Shown: positions 39,594 to 50,611, counted from the first letter of the stretch. The stretch is 64,000 bases of DNA from Tigriopus japonicus (GCA_010645155.1 CM021317.1:9435853-9499852), one strand, 5' to 3'. Translations and numbers: made by a program. The notes: generated by a model not told the origin, from the letters alone.

Positions 39594-40141
39594 ATGCTAT
39601 TTACAGTGCTCTACTTAACCGTGTGTTACGCGACGGTGGATCTACCGAGTGTGCTTGGACTCGGAGGAATTAATTATAAACAAGAATTTGGTCAAGATCT
39701 CTTTCCCAATGGGATCTACATGGGTCAAACTGTGACAAGTGAGGGACACGGAAACAAAATTCCACACGGCCAAGGAACATTCCTCTTCAATGATGGAACA
39801 ATCGCTTATTCCGGATCCTGGTGGAAAGGTGGTCAACGTTTTGTATATTTACTTAGATAGTCATTTCTTGGTGAGCACAAGGGTCAAAATTGTTATATGA
39901 TTTGTTTCCTTACAAATACATAGGGTTTATGCACGGTCAAGGCACAAGATTCATGGAAAATGGACAATATAACTATACTGGGAACTTCCATTACAACGCC
40001 ATGAATGGGGAAGGTCAAATGTTCTTCGCCAATGGATCCCATTTCTCGGGCCATTTTCGGAACAACCGACTCCACGGTCCAGGAAATATGACATATTCCA
40101 ATGGCGATTACCGGATAGGCACCATTCAGGGAAGACTTTAA
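39594..40141 (+). CDS. Small secreted MORN-repeat protein
   Basis: Exons 39594-39828 and 39924-40141 join in phase (G|GG) across a 95-bp intron, giving 150 codons plus TAA. The first 15 or so residues are a signal peptide (MLFTVLYLTVCYA). About four MORN-type units follow from residue 35, each of the form G-x(2)-HGQG-T-x-F-x(2)-NG: IPHGQGTFLFNDG, FMHGQGTRFMENG, AMNGEGQMFFANG and RLHGPGNMTYSNG. MORN repeats are usually intracellular and membrane- or lipid-associated, so a signal peptide is unusual. The last unit is cut short after DYRIGTIQGRL. The next gene on the same strand is a serine protease whose first visible exon opens with DDVWEGSVKYFD, which would fit as the next unit; the two may be, or have been, one gene. 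An AATAAA lies about 300 bp downstream at 40441, after a long AT-rich stretch. Confidence 0.72.
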
Positions 40142-41030
40142 ATTCATCCTAGAACGCGATCCTTTGAGAAAAAAATCTTTTCGGAGAACACCAATCTATT
40201 TTTAAACGACAAAAATCAAGATTTATATCGCTTTGGTCACAGATGGACGAAGTCTGGAAAAAGGACGAGTCTCCTTAAAAGGCTTCTAAGTTCATCCCAA
40301 CCCCCCAAAAAGAAGGAAACAAACCACTCAGGGAAGCAAGTTTGGGGCATCTGCTTTCACAAGCCTCTCCTTTGAGATCAAGGTTTTATTTTTTTCTTGG
40401 TCGTTTTTTTTTTTCAATTTCAAGGGGGAGAAACCTTTTAAATAAAATGAAGAGACATCGTTTAAGGCGTTCAGTTTTAGTTAAGAGCTCTTTGGTCCAT
40501 CGCATTTTTCAATCAAATTTGTTTTTTTTTTCACATCTCAATGAAAATGCGATCGTACTTCTGAAGTTAAATTTTAAAGATTTTAACAGTGTGTTTCCAC
40601 CGCTTCTATTGTACTGTTTTTACTTTTTTGTACCGCAATCGACTCATGTACTCCTATAACTAAAAAATTGTAATATTGTAGATTACATAGGTAAAACGGA
40701 TGAACAAAAAGAACGTAGACAATTTTTAAAAACTTTTCTTTATCAACCCAATGCAATAAACAACTATAAAGAAATGATCCAATGTTCAATGATTGCTATA
40801 ATCTACCAACTCCAATTCACTGGTAAAAACCCTAAATCAAATGAGTGCTAAAACAACATCTTTGTTGTTTGAAATGATATTTACTTTGTTATTGCAAGGG
40901 ATTTTATTCCTGTTTTTAAAACCATGTTATAATGATACAAAAAAGTAAGTCATATTTGAGAAAAACAAGTTAAGATTTTTTACGTAAAGCTCATTGAAAC
41001 TAAAATTTGCATGCATAAAATTTTCTAGTC

Positions 41031-41109
41031 AACTGCTTTCGGTTTCGGTTAAGCCTTCTTCCGGTTGCAACTTTCGATTTCGATTAGAAGCGCTTTCGGT
41101 CCATCACTA
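41031..41109. repeat. hAT-like terminal fragment, copy 2
   Basis: It ends AAGCGCTTTCGGTCCATCACTA, matching the end of the fragment at 14134-14225 with one difference. It is internally rich in CTTTCGGTTTCGGTT and TTTCGATTTCGATT words. It lies just before the first visible protease exon and has no coding capacity. Confidence 0.4.
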
Positions 41110-41254
41110 CGAAATGTACTTGGAATGTTAAATGATTACCGTATTTATTTGTTGATTGCCGTACTCACTTTCGATACAAAGAGGTTTCCAAGTGTCTTTT
41201 TTAACAAAGATTCAAATTAGATTGATCACTTTTCAACGTTCTGGTGATTTAAAG

Positions 41255-44200
41255 TCATCTCATACAACTTGATACCAAGGACGATGTTTGGGAAGGCTCT
41301 GTGAAATATTTTGATCACATGATTGACCATTTCTGGTTAGAGGAATGGTTCAATGGAACTTACAAACCCTCATTACAACTGTACAAGATGGTCCAGAAGA
41401 ACTCGAGTGACGTGGACCCAGAAGTGATTTGTCGTGTACATGCAATCGATGGAGCCACTCCGATTCTTTCAAGAAATGGGTTCCCCATCAACAATTTAGA
41501 ACCACATGCCGATGGAGAGTTCATCACAATCAATTTCAAACTTGATCTCAACCTTGAAATGGTTACAGAATTCACTTGCAGCCTTTTAGATAACCCAAGT
41601 GCTGAGAAGAATGTAAGTACTATTTTGCAAGTTATTAATAACATCTGACATTCAGTTCTCACTCAGGCCTGAGATAGTTACTCTTGAAAATATTTGAAAC
41701 ATCGTTCGAGCAAAAAAAAGGAAAAAAACCAGTTGTTCTTTGAAGAAATCTGAAGGGGCTCTTTTTTAGATTTAACCCTCTTAGCCATTTTTGTGACAAA
41801 ATCTGTAAATTCAAGCAATTGGCGAGAAAGACTAGACTTTTTTGCCCTTTCCATGCAATCTTTTGAAAGCAGAGACGGGGGTGAATTTGTTTCGTTTTCT
41901 TCCGTTTTTGGGCATTGTGCATTGTGCATTCAGAGGCTAGTTTTTTAGACGCCAAGAACGATCTTTAGATCTTACGGTACGTACTAAACAGCTTGCCAAG
42001 TCGCAGTACGATCTTAAGATCGTTCTTTTTGTCTAAAAAGTTAACCTCAGAAAGAAGTTCATAGTTCATAGAAGTGGAAAGATCCGACTTACTTATTTTT
42101 TGCAAGACAATAGATAGAAAATGATTGCGTGAATCAGCCAAAAATTTCCAAGGAATATTGATGTATTACTCAGGGTTGGTTCAGGAGGAAAACTTTTTTT
42201 CGGTCCTGTTTTTTGTATGAGTAATAAAATGACGAAAATTTTGGCAGGGAATAAAGAAGAGGTGATGCCCTGAAGTCATTTAAGGCAGTGCTAGACAAAT
42301 TGGATATGTTTTACATGACCAACCCTTTCTTCAAAGACTGGATTGAACCAACCCTGAAAGTGTGTCTAATTCCACTATGACCAGAAACAAGCTTGTTCTC
42401 AGTTACGAGCAGGGTGGGCATTTGATTTTTGGACATTTTGTCCACCCCTGTCCAAAAGGTGTCCAAAAGTGTCCAAAAATAAGGCTGTCCAAAAATAGGA
42501 GTGTCCAAAAGTGTCCAAAAATAGTAATTCTAAAAATAATGGTTAAAAACATTTTTAGAATAACATTCTACAAACTTTCTCTCCAAAATAAAAGTCACTT
42601 GACGAAATCTAAGCAAGAATAAGTCAATTCAGCATAAGAAACTTACACTTAATACATTAAATGAACCAATAACTTGAAGGCCAAACTGGACATTTGAACT
42701 TTCCACTCTTTTCATTTGACCACCGAGCATCGTCCAAAATGTGGGAAAGAATGATCGACTGAAGGAATGAACGAACAAACGAATGTGAGACTGGGACTAC
42801 TAATAACACGCTCACACCACACTTCATGTTAAACATAGTATGCGAGTACATTTTAAAGCTAATTGTGTCTTGATTTGTGACAAGAGAAGGTTACTTAGTA
42901 TTTTGATTTATATTCCAAAGTTTATCATTGTTGCAAGTGTTTCCCATTTAAGAGGCAAGAAGTCTTTTGACCTGACTGTCCAAAAAATGTTAACTATAAT
43001 AAAGCACACTCAAACTGATATCAGATTGCAATGCGGGTATTATAATGCTTTTGCCAAAGAATTAAAGCAGTGTTGTTTTACTATTAAAAAAGACAAGCCT
43101 CTTGTTTACAGATGAGGAAATAAAATGTAAATCTTGAAACATTTTGAACAGTTACACACATTTTACCATATTGTATAAACATAACAAAACTAATAAACAT
43201 AACAAAACATTTATTTTTTTAACAATTTATTAACAAGTTATCATGGCAAAGTTTATTTCTCCAAGTAATGTTCCCATTAATAGAACTATTTTTGTTTTAG
43301 TACACAACCATGCATTCTTTAGAATTCAATTACTTATGTAGTGTAACTGGTTTTTCGTTTGATTTGTTCAACTTTCTTTTACGTTTGTTGGACTTTTGGA
43401 CACCCTCTGGGTATTTTTGGACAGTTTTGGACACTTTTGGGCACTTTTGGACACTTTTGGACACTTTTGGACATTTTTGGACACTAGGGTGTCCAAAATG
43501 CTCTCGATGTCGAAAAATGCCCACCCTGGTTACAAGACTTGAAGGAAGAGACCTGTTTATGTGACCACGTTAACCCCTGAATCATCCAACAAATCGAAAG
43601 GCAGAGCTGACTGAGTATGTCGAATCTATTCATGTCTACGTGTCAGTCTCTTAATTGATCTTCATGTTCAAATCCCCTTCAAAGTATTCTGGGTGGGCTT
43701 CAAACTCATCGCAAATCCACATGGAACAAGAATTGGGTATAATTTGTAAAAAAATATACAAAAATACATTTATTTGCAGTTGACGGTTCATAATCCCTTC
43801 TCTTTGGAAGCCATTGAACAATGTGGAATTCAAGCAAATTACCCAGAAATCTACAAAGGGCGACTTCACAAACGCAATTTGAGGTCTTTATTTGCCACCA
43901 AAGTTGTGGATGGTTCCATGGCGTATCGTGGTCAAATTCCGTGGCAAGCCGCTGTTTCATCGACAATACCAGGTAAAGTCATTTCGAAATGAAAATTGTC
44001 AATCATCCTGTATGGACGAACTATAACCCTACAGGTCCTATTAGGAGGTCCTTTTTTAATCGATTCCTCTGTTACAGGGTTCACCGAGGAAAAAGGTCCA
44101 ATTTGTGGCGGTGTGATCATTAGCGCCCAATACATATTAACTGGTGCCCATTGCCTCAAACATGCGAATGGAACTTTCCCTGTTGAAAGCCTGAAAGTTA

Positions 44201-44983
44201 AAGTTGGCATGACAACGTGGCCAGACAGTCTAAATGGCCAATATTTCAGGGTCAGAAAATTTTACGTCCATGCAAACTTTTCGGATGAAATTGAAAAAAC
44301 TTACATGATTTTGAATGACATTGCCGTTCTTGTCTTGGAACGAAGCATTCATTTCAACAAATATGTCTCGCCTATCTGTTTACCAACCTCGAAAACTCTT
44401 CGTGGAATCAAAAACCTGGATCCCTTGACAGTTTCTGGCTTTGGCGCCACTTTTGAACAACAAAATATTGCCAAGGGCTGGTTTCCATCCCCGTTCCTAC
44501 AAATTGCGACCGTTTTTCTTCATTCAATTGATGTTTGCATTCCACCTATCCATGAAAAGGCCATCAAATTCAAAGGTCACCTTTGTGCAGGAGGACAAAA
44601 GACCCAAGGGACTAGTTTATATTCTGATTCTTGCTCTGGAGATTCAGGAGGACCGCTCACTTTTCAGTAAGGTTCCCTAAAATCAACGGATATTGTTTTA
44701 CAAATTGAACTAAAATGATATCTGGGTTGCTTTCAGGGATAAGACTTCGGGCAAATTTATCTTGATTGGTTTGGTGAGTTGGGGTTCTCGCTATTGCGGA
44801 CAGAAACCAGGATCGGTGTACGTGAATGTTGCTCATTACTTGGATTGGATCCAAAAAGTTCAGCTGGACTCAATTGTAGATGAATACCAATCTAGTGGTC
44901 GATTGCCCTACGAAAAGGTGGACAGAGCAATGTTCCAGACCATCTTTGACCACTTGGTTACCTCAAGGAATGATATTTTATAA
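41255..44983 (+). CDS. Trypsin-like serine protease with unusual N-terminal region (5' end not found)
   Basis: Visible exons are 41255-41612, 43780-43972, 44078-44666 and 44737-44983. They join in phase and encode at least 461 residues before TAA. The first exon is not a start exon (it opens in phase), so upstream sequence is missing. It begins with a MORN-like stretch (DDVWEGSVKYFD) and then a region with single cysteines (VICRVHAIDGATP, VTEFTCSLLD) that may be an Ig- or CCP-like fold. The protease domain starts after a Lys activation site (K|VVDGS). It has the catalytic triad His (LTGAHC), Asp (NDIAVL) and Ser (GDSGGP). The residue six before the Ser is Asp (DSCSGDS), which predicts trypsin-like cleavage after Lys/Arg. 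IEQCG before the activation site probably forms the disulphide to SPICLP, keeping the prodomain attached. It is probably secreted and zymogen-activated. The last 40 residues extend beyond the usual C-terminal helix. The 2.2-kb first intron hosts a LINE fragment, a hAT element and a palindrome. Confidence 0.85.
41936..42047. repeat. Palindromic element in protease intron 1
   Basis: Arms beginning TTTTTTAGACGCC and ending TTGTCTAAAAAGTT pair across the block, each including AAGAACGATCTT. The right arm contains a perfect 16-bp palindrome, ACGATCTTAAGATCGT (42008-42023). It is non-coding and looks like a small foldback element. Confidence 0.65.
42252..42401 (+). mobile_element. LINE 3'-end fragment, copy A
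   Basis: In one frame it reads SFKAVLDKLDMFYM and then FKDWIEPTL before a TGA. A tail of the form S-F-K-x2-L-D-K is typical at the end of CR1/jockey-type LINE open frame 2. A diverged copy lies in reverse orientation at 53770-53925 and shares CTAGACAAATTGG and many flanking positions. The copy is interrupted by the hAT element that begins at 42410, so it is the older insertion. Confidence 0.6.
42410..43528. mobile_element. hAT-like non-autonomous DNA transposon with 8-bp target duplication
   Basis: The left end CAGGGTGGGCATTT and the right end AAATGCCCACCCTG are exact inverted repeats. The flanks GTTACGAG (42402-42409) and GTTACAAG (43529-43536) are an 8-bp target-site duplication with one CpG-type change. 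A CAGGG terminus plus an 8-bp duplication is the hAT signature. Inside each end lies a dense array of the word GTCCAAAA: six copies on the left, and seven exact plus one degenerate copy on the right in the opposite orientation (TTTTGGAC). These are probably transposase-binding subterminal repeats. The 1119-bp element has no transposase; its longest internal frame (91 codons) is unrecognised. It sits in intron 1 of the protease gene. Confidence 0.9.
43655..43745 (+). pseudogene. Diverged inverted copy of the 45.4-kb minus-strand reading frame
   Basis: On the + strand this reads LIFMFKSPSKYSGWASNS and then QIHMEQELG. The minus strand at about 45369-45460 reads LIYMFKPSSKYSEWASNS, then a stop, then INMEQELG. 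Both bases and residues match over about 85-90 bp. It is a broken fragment, with TAA just upstream, wedged between the hAT element and protease exon 2. Confidence 0.6.
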
Positions 44984-44995
44984 GCAAACAAGATC

Positions 44996-45001
44996 AATAA
45001 A
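44996..45001 (+). terminator. Poly(A) signal for the protease gene
   Basis: AATAAA lies 12 bp after the TAA stop codon, giving a very short 3' untranslated region; a second AATAAA occurs near 45033. Confidence 0.7.
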
Positions 45002-45262
45002 ACCACATATATTTTCTTCCAAAAAGGCATGAAATAAAATTCGACACAAATAGATTGTACGATGCCTGGAATCATGTTTGGATTGCTATCGTAAAAAGCC
45101 TTAAAGGATCTTCAAAACAACTTTATTGCACATGTTACTCATATTTAATCGAGTTTTTACATTCTGTTTACACGCATGTATTTTCACACTTAATGATTTA
45201 CGCTCCGATCGACCCAAATATCGGTCCAAACACCTCAAATAAAAATCAAACCTTGATTGTTC

Positions 45263-45805
45263 TTATGCGAAATTTCCACAAATTTTGTCGTTGAGGAACT
45301 TCACAGATTTTGCACTGACAAACGGATGATAACTTTGGGATATAATCTTGTCAACTTTTAAGAATGTTCCCAATTCTTGTTCCATGTTGATTCAAGCTGA
45401 GTTTGAAGCCCACTCAGAATACTTTGAAGAGGGTTTGAACATGTAGATCAAATCCAATTTCCCTAAAACTATCACGATTTCAATTATTATCACTAGTAAC
45501 AAAAAGAGAAACGCAAGCAAGAATGTCTCCCTGGACATGTATGATTTTTCCATCGTATCATGGTCACGAGGTTGATCCTCTTTCATGCTTTTATCAAACT
45601 GTTGATACTGTTTTTTGATCACTTTTGATGATGAATGAATACTGACATTCCAAAACTTCGTAATAAAGCCCCAAAGAAGATAAGGTAAGCCACTTGCGCA
45701 AACAGAGATAAGCCACTTGTGCCGAAAAAAGCTTTGAATTCGGTAGGTAAAAGAATTGTGCTCATGGTTAATAGGGTGCCGAACGAGGGGAAAATGTGAT
45801 TTTCT
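45263..45805 (-). pseudogene. Membrane-protein reading frame with one in-frame TGA, unrecognised
   Basis: On the minus strand a single frame is open from 45805 to TAA 45263-45265 (181 codons including the stop) except for TGA at 45392-45394. It has coding-like composition and two hydrophobic segments: WLISVCASGLPYLLWGFI near the start, and FLLAFLFLLLVIIIEIVIVL in the middle. A charged loop (KEDQPRDHDTMEK) lies between them. Homology to the inverted copy at 43655-43745 continues across the TGA (GCT TGA here, TCG CAA there), so the TGA is probably a nonsense mutation rather than the natural end. No ATG opens the frame, so an upstream exon is needed. A 90-codon frame at 46010-46282 on the same strand (LLRMNSKQRKCFLDRGKYKS) is a possible one, but the phase is unresolved. 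I recognise no family. Confidence 0.4.
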
Positions 45806-46282
45806 TCACACCTATTTTCTTTTTTCAATTATTCAGAAAACATTTTGGCAGTTTTCCTAATATCACGAAAAAATTGCACTTTTGCCAAAATATCTGAAAA
45901 TTTTTGAGGCAGAATCTTTGTTGTAAGTTGTAAGTGGTGCACTTTATTACTAGCAACAGGCATAAAGTGCACCTTCTAGGTTTTTTTAAAATTCTCTATG
46001 ACTTTTCTTTTATAACGGTGCAAAAGTTCTGTGTTCGTAATTTTTTTTTTCTGTTTGATTTTTTTTCAATTTTGAACAAACTTTTTGATTGCTGACAATC
46101 CCTTGGAAGTAGCTCTTGTACTTTCCACGATCCAGAAAACATTTTCTCTGTTTTGAATTCATTCTCAATAGATTATCTGACCCTTTTTCCATTGCATGTA
46201 GAAGGAAAAGTGATAACATGTAAAACACTTTCCCAATTTTTATTAGGTTTCGTTTATTGGACGCTGCTGTTTTCAAACACAA

Positions 46283-49200
46283 GTAAAAGTTAATTTTGTG
46301 TCAAACCGTTTTTCTAGTCCTAATAATAACATATTTTTTAATAACAGATAATTTTGCAGTTTTTTGCCTTCGGCCTTTTATTGCCACCTTACTGATGCTC
46401 TGTATAAGGACCGAACTTTACAACTGATTTTAGTTATTTTAACAAAAGTTCATTTCTTTTTTTTCTTCACGTATTTTTTCGGTATCAAGGAACGGTGTCT
46501 AGTTTCATTGCTCGATAAATTTCTTCTTCAATTCATCCTTTGGCGCTAATCGTGAGCATTTCAAACCCTTGTATTATTTCTTTCTTATGACAAGTAATGT
46601 TGATTCTAAAAGCACATTTAGAATGCATAATGAGTATTGATGTCATAAAAACTTATTGGGATGAAGAAGAACAAGGAAAATTTCAAGTACTGTATTCAAG
46701 AAATATTTGATCCCCTATTTAGACATTTTTGTTTCGCACTTTTGATCCAAATTGTATTTTTTTTGCCTCCATGAAGCAAATAATCATGAAGCAAATTATT
46801 TGCTTCTAGGTTTGGTTGCCCCAAGAACGGTTACATTCCTGAATAAAATTTTCGGAAGAACCCCCTTGATTTGAAAAAATTATATGTTTGAATTTTAGCG
46901 TATTTTAGCACAAATGCAAAGTTATTGTTTATTATTCAAAAAATGTCAACCACTGCTACTTAATCTTCTTTCTCTCTACACATTTTCTAAACTTTTTTCC
47001 CGCCCAAATAAGCATGACACGGAAATCGGACAAAAAGATGAACAATTCAAATTCAAATGTTGAAACATAATTCATGTGATGATAACTGCAGAATATTTCA
47101 TTGCACTATGTGCCCTAGTGTAAAACGTTTAACGTTTAACATTTAAACTTGCAATAATGCAATGATTTTTAAAATCTGAAGGTTTGGTTGCTTTTCCATA
47201 GTACAGTGTACCAAATATGACGTCGCTTGTAATTTCAGCCATAAATGTACTTACTTTAGTCAGTCTCATGTCACTCAGACGAAATCAATATTAGAGATGC
47301 ATCAAAATCCAAATGAAGCACGTGCCGTACACCAAAGAGCATGAGTCAGAATTTTCTAGATTTTCAGACATTCCGTTCCTCTGAAAGAATGAGCATCCTT
47401 GAAATGACCCGAACATTACCGTACATATACAACCCAAGGTAACGCTAGTATACTTTTTCGAGGAAAAACGATGAAAAAGAAACGGAACAACGAAAACGGA
47501 ACGTGTGCAACTGCATGTACCATTTTTATGCCGTCACCCGTTTACATTGGACTAGTACTAATCCACAACCTGTAGGCAAAAGTATCCCTAGGCAGGAACC
47601 ACTGTACTTCAGGAGGGATTTCAAAAATACACACTGGGTCCGATCACTGTACTAAAATGTGAGGTTTTTGCAACAAATATATTGTTCCGTTGAATTTCCA
47701 TTGTACTAATCGGACCCATTGCGTATTTTGAAAGTAATCCTGGCTTGAGCCATCCTTGCCATAGGACACAAGTCATGAATTTGAACCTTCTGCGGCAATT
47801 TCCATTTTTTTTTTGCATCTTTTTAAATAACCTCAAAACTTTAGCACGAATTTATATTCCAGAACTATCCACACTAAGCACACGATACCTTGCCATTGAA
47901 AAAGATGGTCATGCCTTGGTTTGAAAATAACAGGTCCTTTTTGCTCGTTGTTACATACTGTATGTGTAACATCGGGCTTCAGTGATTGTCAGAAGGACAC
48001 AAGTAAGACCGAGGCCAAAATGTATAATGTTTCATGTTATTTGACTTGTTCTCGCTGTTTCTTTGAAATTTTGGAATATATTTGGTACAAATTTCAATTA
48101 AAAGGCGTAAAATAATTTGTGCCTTCGTTTCTGGATTGACAAGTCAATAATCAAGGTTAGACATAAATTCGATACAATACTTGTTTTTTGAAAAACTTAT
48201 TTGAAAAAACACGATAATTCAGAGATTTACGCTAATTAACTCTTAACACTAAAGAAGAATACGCAAGGATCTAAAGGGGAGGGTCCTCATCATGGCTTCA
48301 GACGCCAATATTGTTGATGAAGTACCAAAATAAGCCTACATACATTTTCAAAATCCCCCATCGGGATTATGTTGAATTGGAACAAAAATATATTGAAAAA
48401 AACTCCTTCTGTCATGATGTAAAGAATTATGCACGGCTTCCCGCTTGTTCCACGTGATTTTTGTTTCTACAGGTGAAAACTAACCTCAAAAATCGAAATT
48501 CGAAATCTTTATTAAGCAAAAGCAGGGTTTCAGGCAAGTGAGAATTGGGCAAATAATCCTAAAGTTTCTTTTTAGGGAAGACAGAGGACGTTTTGCAGGT
48601 CTTGAATCGTATTAAAAAGTTGATGCTATGCTAACTAGTCTTCTTGTTCTCCGCAGGCAAAACGTGGCTTCGCTACTGTGATCCGATTCCGCTTCTTAGG
48701 GAAATCGTCGCTCCATAAAACATTAATATTTCAGGAATGACCACAGGTTCACTCATTTAAAGCAGTGACTACTCTTGTAAATTTATACCACAGGTCACTA
48801 AGGATCGGCAAGCGCGGGGTTAGAACCAACGAACCTTGAAGTTTTGAGAAAAGTTGGCGAGTGTTCTTGAAGTTGGAATATCTGATATCATCAAATCATT
48901 ACGTAATTACCTTAAGTCAAAATTCATCTCTGAAAGGACCAAGTTTTTACTATGATTGGGTTTTGAACGAAAACAATTTTGCCGCTAGAGTTGGATTTTG
49001 GCGTCTAAATATAATTTCTTATGCAAAAGATATTTTTGTGCGAAGTATTACTACGTTTGGTTCGGTTTGGAGTGGGTTCAAATGAAAAGTATGGCGTTCC
49101 GAAACGACCACAGTCGTTTAAATAATACCAAATTATCTCCCCTAGAATGTTTTTTTTTTATTTCGTTTCAAACGCACTAAAAACATTTTTTGTAATCGAT

Positions 49201-50110
49201 GGCCCAGACTCGTTTTGGGTAAGGGAATATGCACGCATCAATCAAACCTACAAAACAGTACAATTGAGATTTAAAACGCATATTTCATTCTCAAATTTTA
49301 CCCTTAAGTGCCCAGCATTAACAAGCCGTTGGTGCAAATGATCTATCTGGCATGACTTCGCATTTCCAAGAACTAATGAGAAAAATGAATAACTTTTTTT
49401 CCAAAAACACAAAATCAAATAACTGATTCCAAAACGGTGTGCGATAGAGATCACCACTTTACAGACATATTCCAAACGAATTCTGCCACCTATGATTATT
49501 TATACCACAAAGACAAACGCCTAAACTCTAAAAAGTCCTTGTTTCAAGGCAGGGAAATTTCAAGCCAACTTCGTACGATCAAGACATGCCGAAGTACGAT
49601 TATCAGAACGTGACAAAGCAAAAGAATTAAGAGAACAAAATAAAATCGCACAAAGACTCTTTTCGAGGAATTTCGGATTTTACATACACTGTCATTACAC
49701 AGATCACAAAATTATATGTTACGAGTATCTTCAAGTCCCTATTCCTCGTTTCTCGTGTGGAAAACTTGCATGCCCTTTAATGTAAGTTCAATGTCTTTAG
49801 GTTAAGTTTAGAAACAAGTGAGCAAAAATTGCCATGTAAAGTTGGTAAACAAAATGATTGATTCTGATGAAATTTGTACAATCGGTATCAACTTTAATAA
49901 TGAATGAATGAATGTTAAGAAATATATTCTTCCAAGTAACTTTAGGGAGTGGTCTCACAGAACTTAGAGACATTTATGGGCATATTTTTAAGCATATCCA
50001 ATCGACAAGTCGGTAACATACGATTTTCAGTCTAACATTAAAGATACCTCACTCGTTTCAAATGATTTGACCGAATGAGCACAACAAAGGTTGTTTCAAG
50101 TGAGCGTTTT
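46283..50110. other. AT-rich region, no supported gene
   Basis: Apart from the foldback element at 47615-47740 I see only short, isolated open frames with no domains, splice pairs or RNA-gene signals. Several T- and A-runs and remnants of repeats are present. Confidence 0.4.
47615..47740. repeat. Foldback repeat, about 125 bp
   Basis: The left arm (GGGATTTCAAAAATACACAC then TGGGTCCGAT) pairs with the right arm (ATCGGACCCA then TTGCGTATTTTGAAAGTAATCC) with a few mismatches, around a centre of roughly 45-50 bp. It is non-coding, and no target duplication is evident. Confidence 0.6.
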
Positions 50111-50611
50111 AAATCATACCGTTGGTGCCCATTTTGGCAAATCCAAGTTTTTCCCATTTAGGCGTCCATTCAATGATTCTAGGTCCCTGGAAACGATCGA
50201 TATTTCACGTAAAGATACCTTGGTTGGAATTGGGTCAACAATACGCAAAATATATTTTTATGCTGATTGAATAAAAGCCATTTGTTGTGGCAAAAAATAG
50301 GACTTAACATTGATCCAAACAATAATTTAAAGATGCCAATTTGTTCAGCTGATTCCAACGAATCAAATCTTTATTTCAAAATGTTGCACATCCAGGGAAA
50401 TGATATAGTTTTTTATGTATAGTTTTAAATGACTCCTTTTCTAGAAAAAAAACTGAGCATATCATCAACCAGAGATATCAAGACTTAAACTATAGATCGT
50501 TTTCAAGGACCTAGGATCATTAAATGGACGCCTAAATGGGAAAGACTTGGATTTACCAAAATGGGTTGAGCAACTCAGCACAGCCTTGCTTTACCACCAA
50601 CGGTATGATTT
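50111..50611 (+). mobile_element. Long-TIR MITE, copy 2
   Basis: The ends AAATCATACCGTTGG and CCAACGGTATGATTT are exact inverted repeats. Pairing continues inward for over 80 bp through CCCATTTTGGCAAATCCAAG, CCCATTTAGGCGTCCATT and AACGATCGAT. The left arm lacks about 30 bp that the right arm has (the GGTAAAGCAAGGCTGTGC part, read in reverse). The interior matches the element at 11576-12252 in opposite orientation. No protein frame is present. Its right end directly abuts the tail of a SINE. Confidence 0.85.

Noticed and set aside
39890..39923. Start codon just upstream of MORN exon 2
   Set aside because: The acceptor at 39922-39923 joins exon 1 in phase and restores a normal MORN unit, so the upstream codons are intron.
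42430..42530. Regularly spaced short repeats that superficially resemble a CRISPR array
   Set aside because: Unit spacing is only 10-20 bp and irregular, the array is mirrored at the other end of a transposon, and this is an animal genome.
45619..45828. 70-codon minus-strand frame starting with an ATG
   Set aside because: A different frame over the same bases is longer, has better composition and homology to a second copy, so this one is a shadow.
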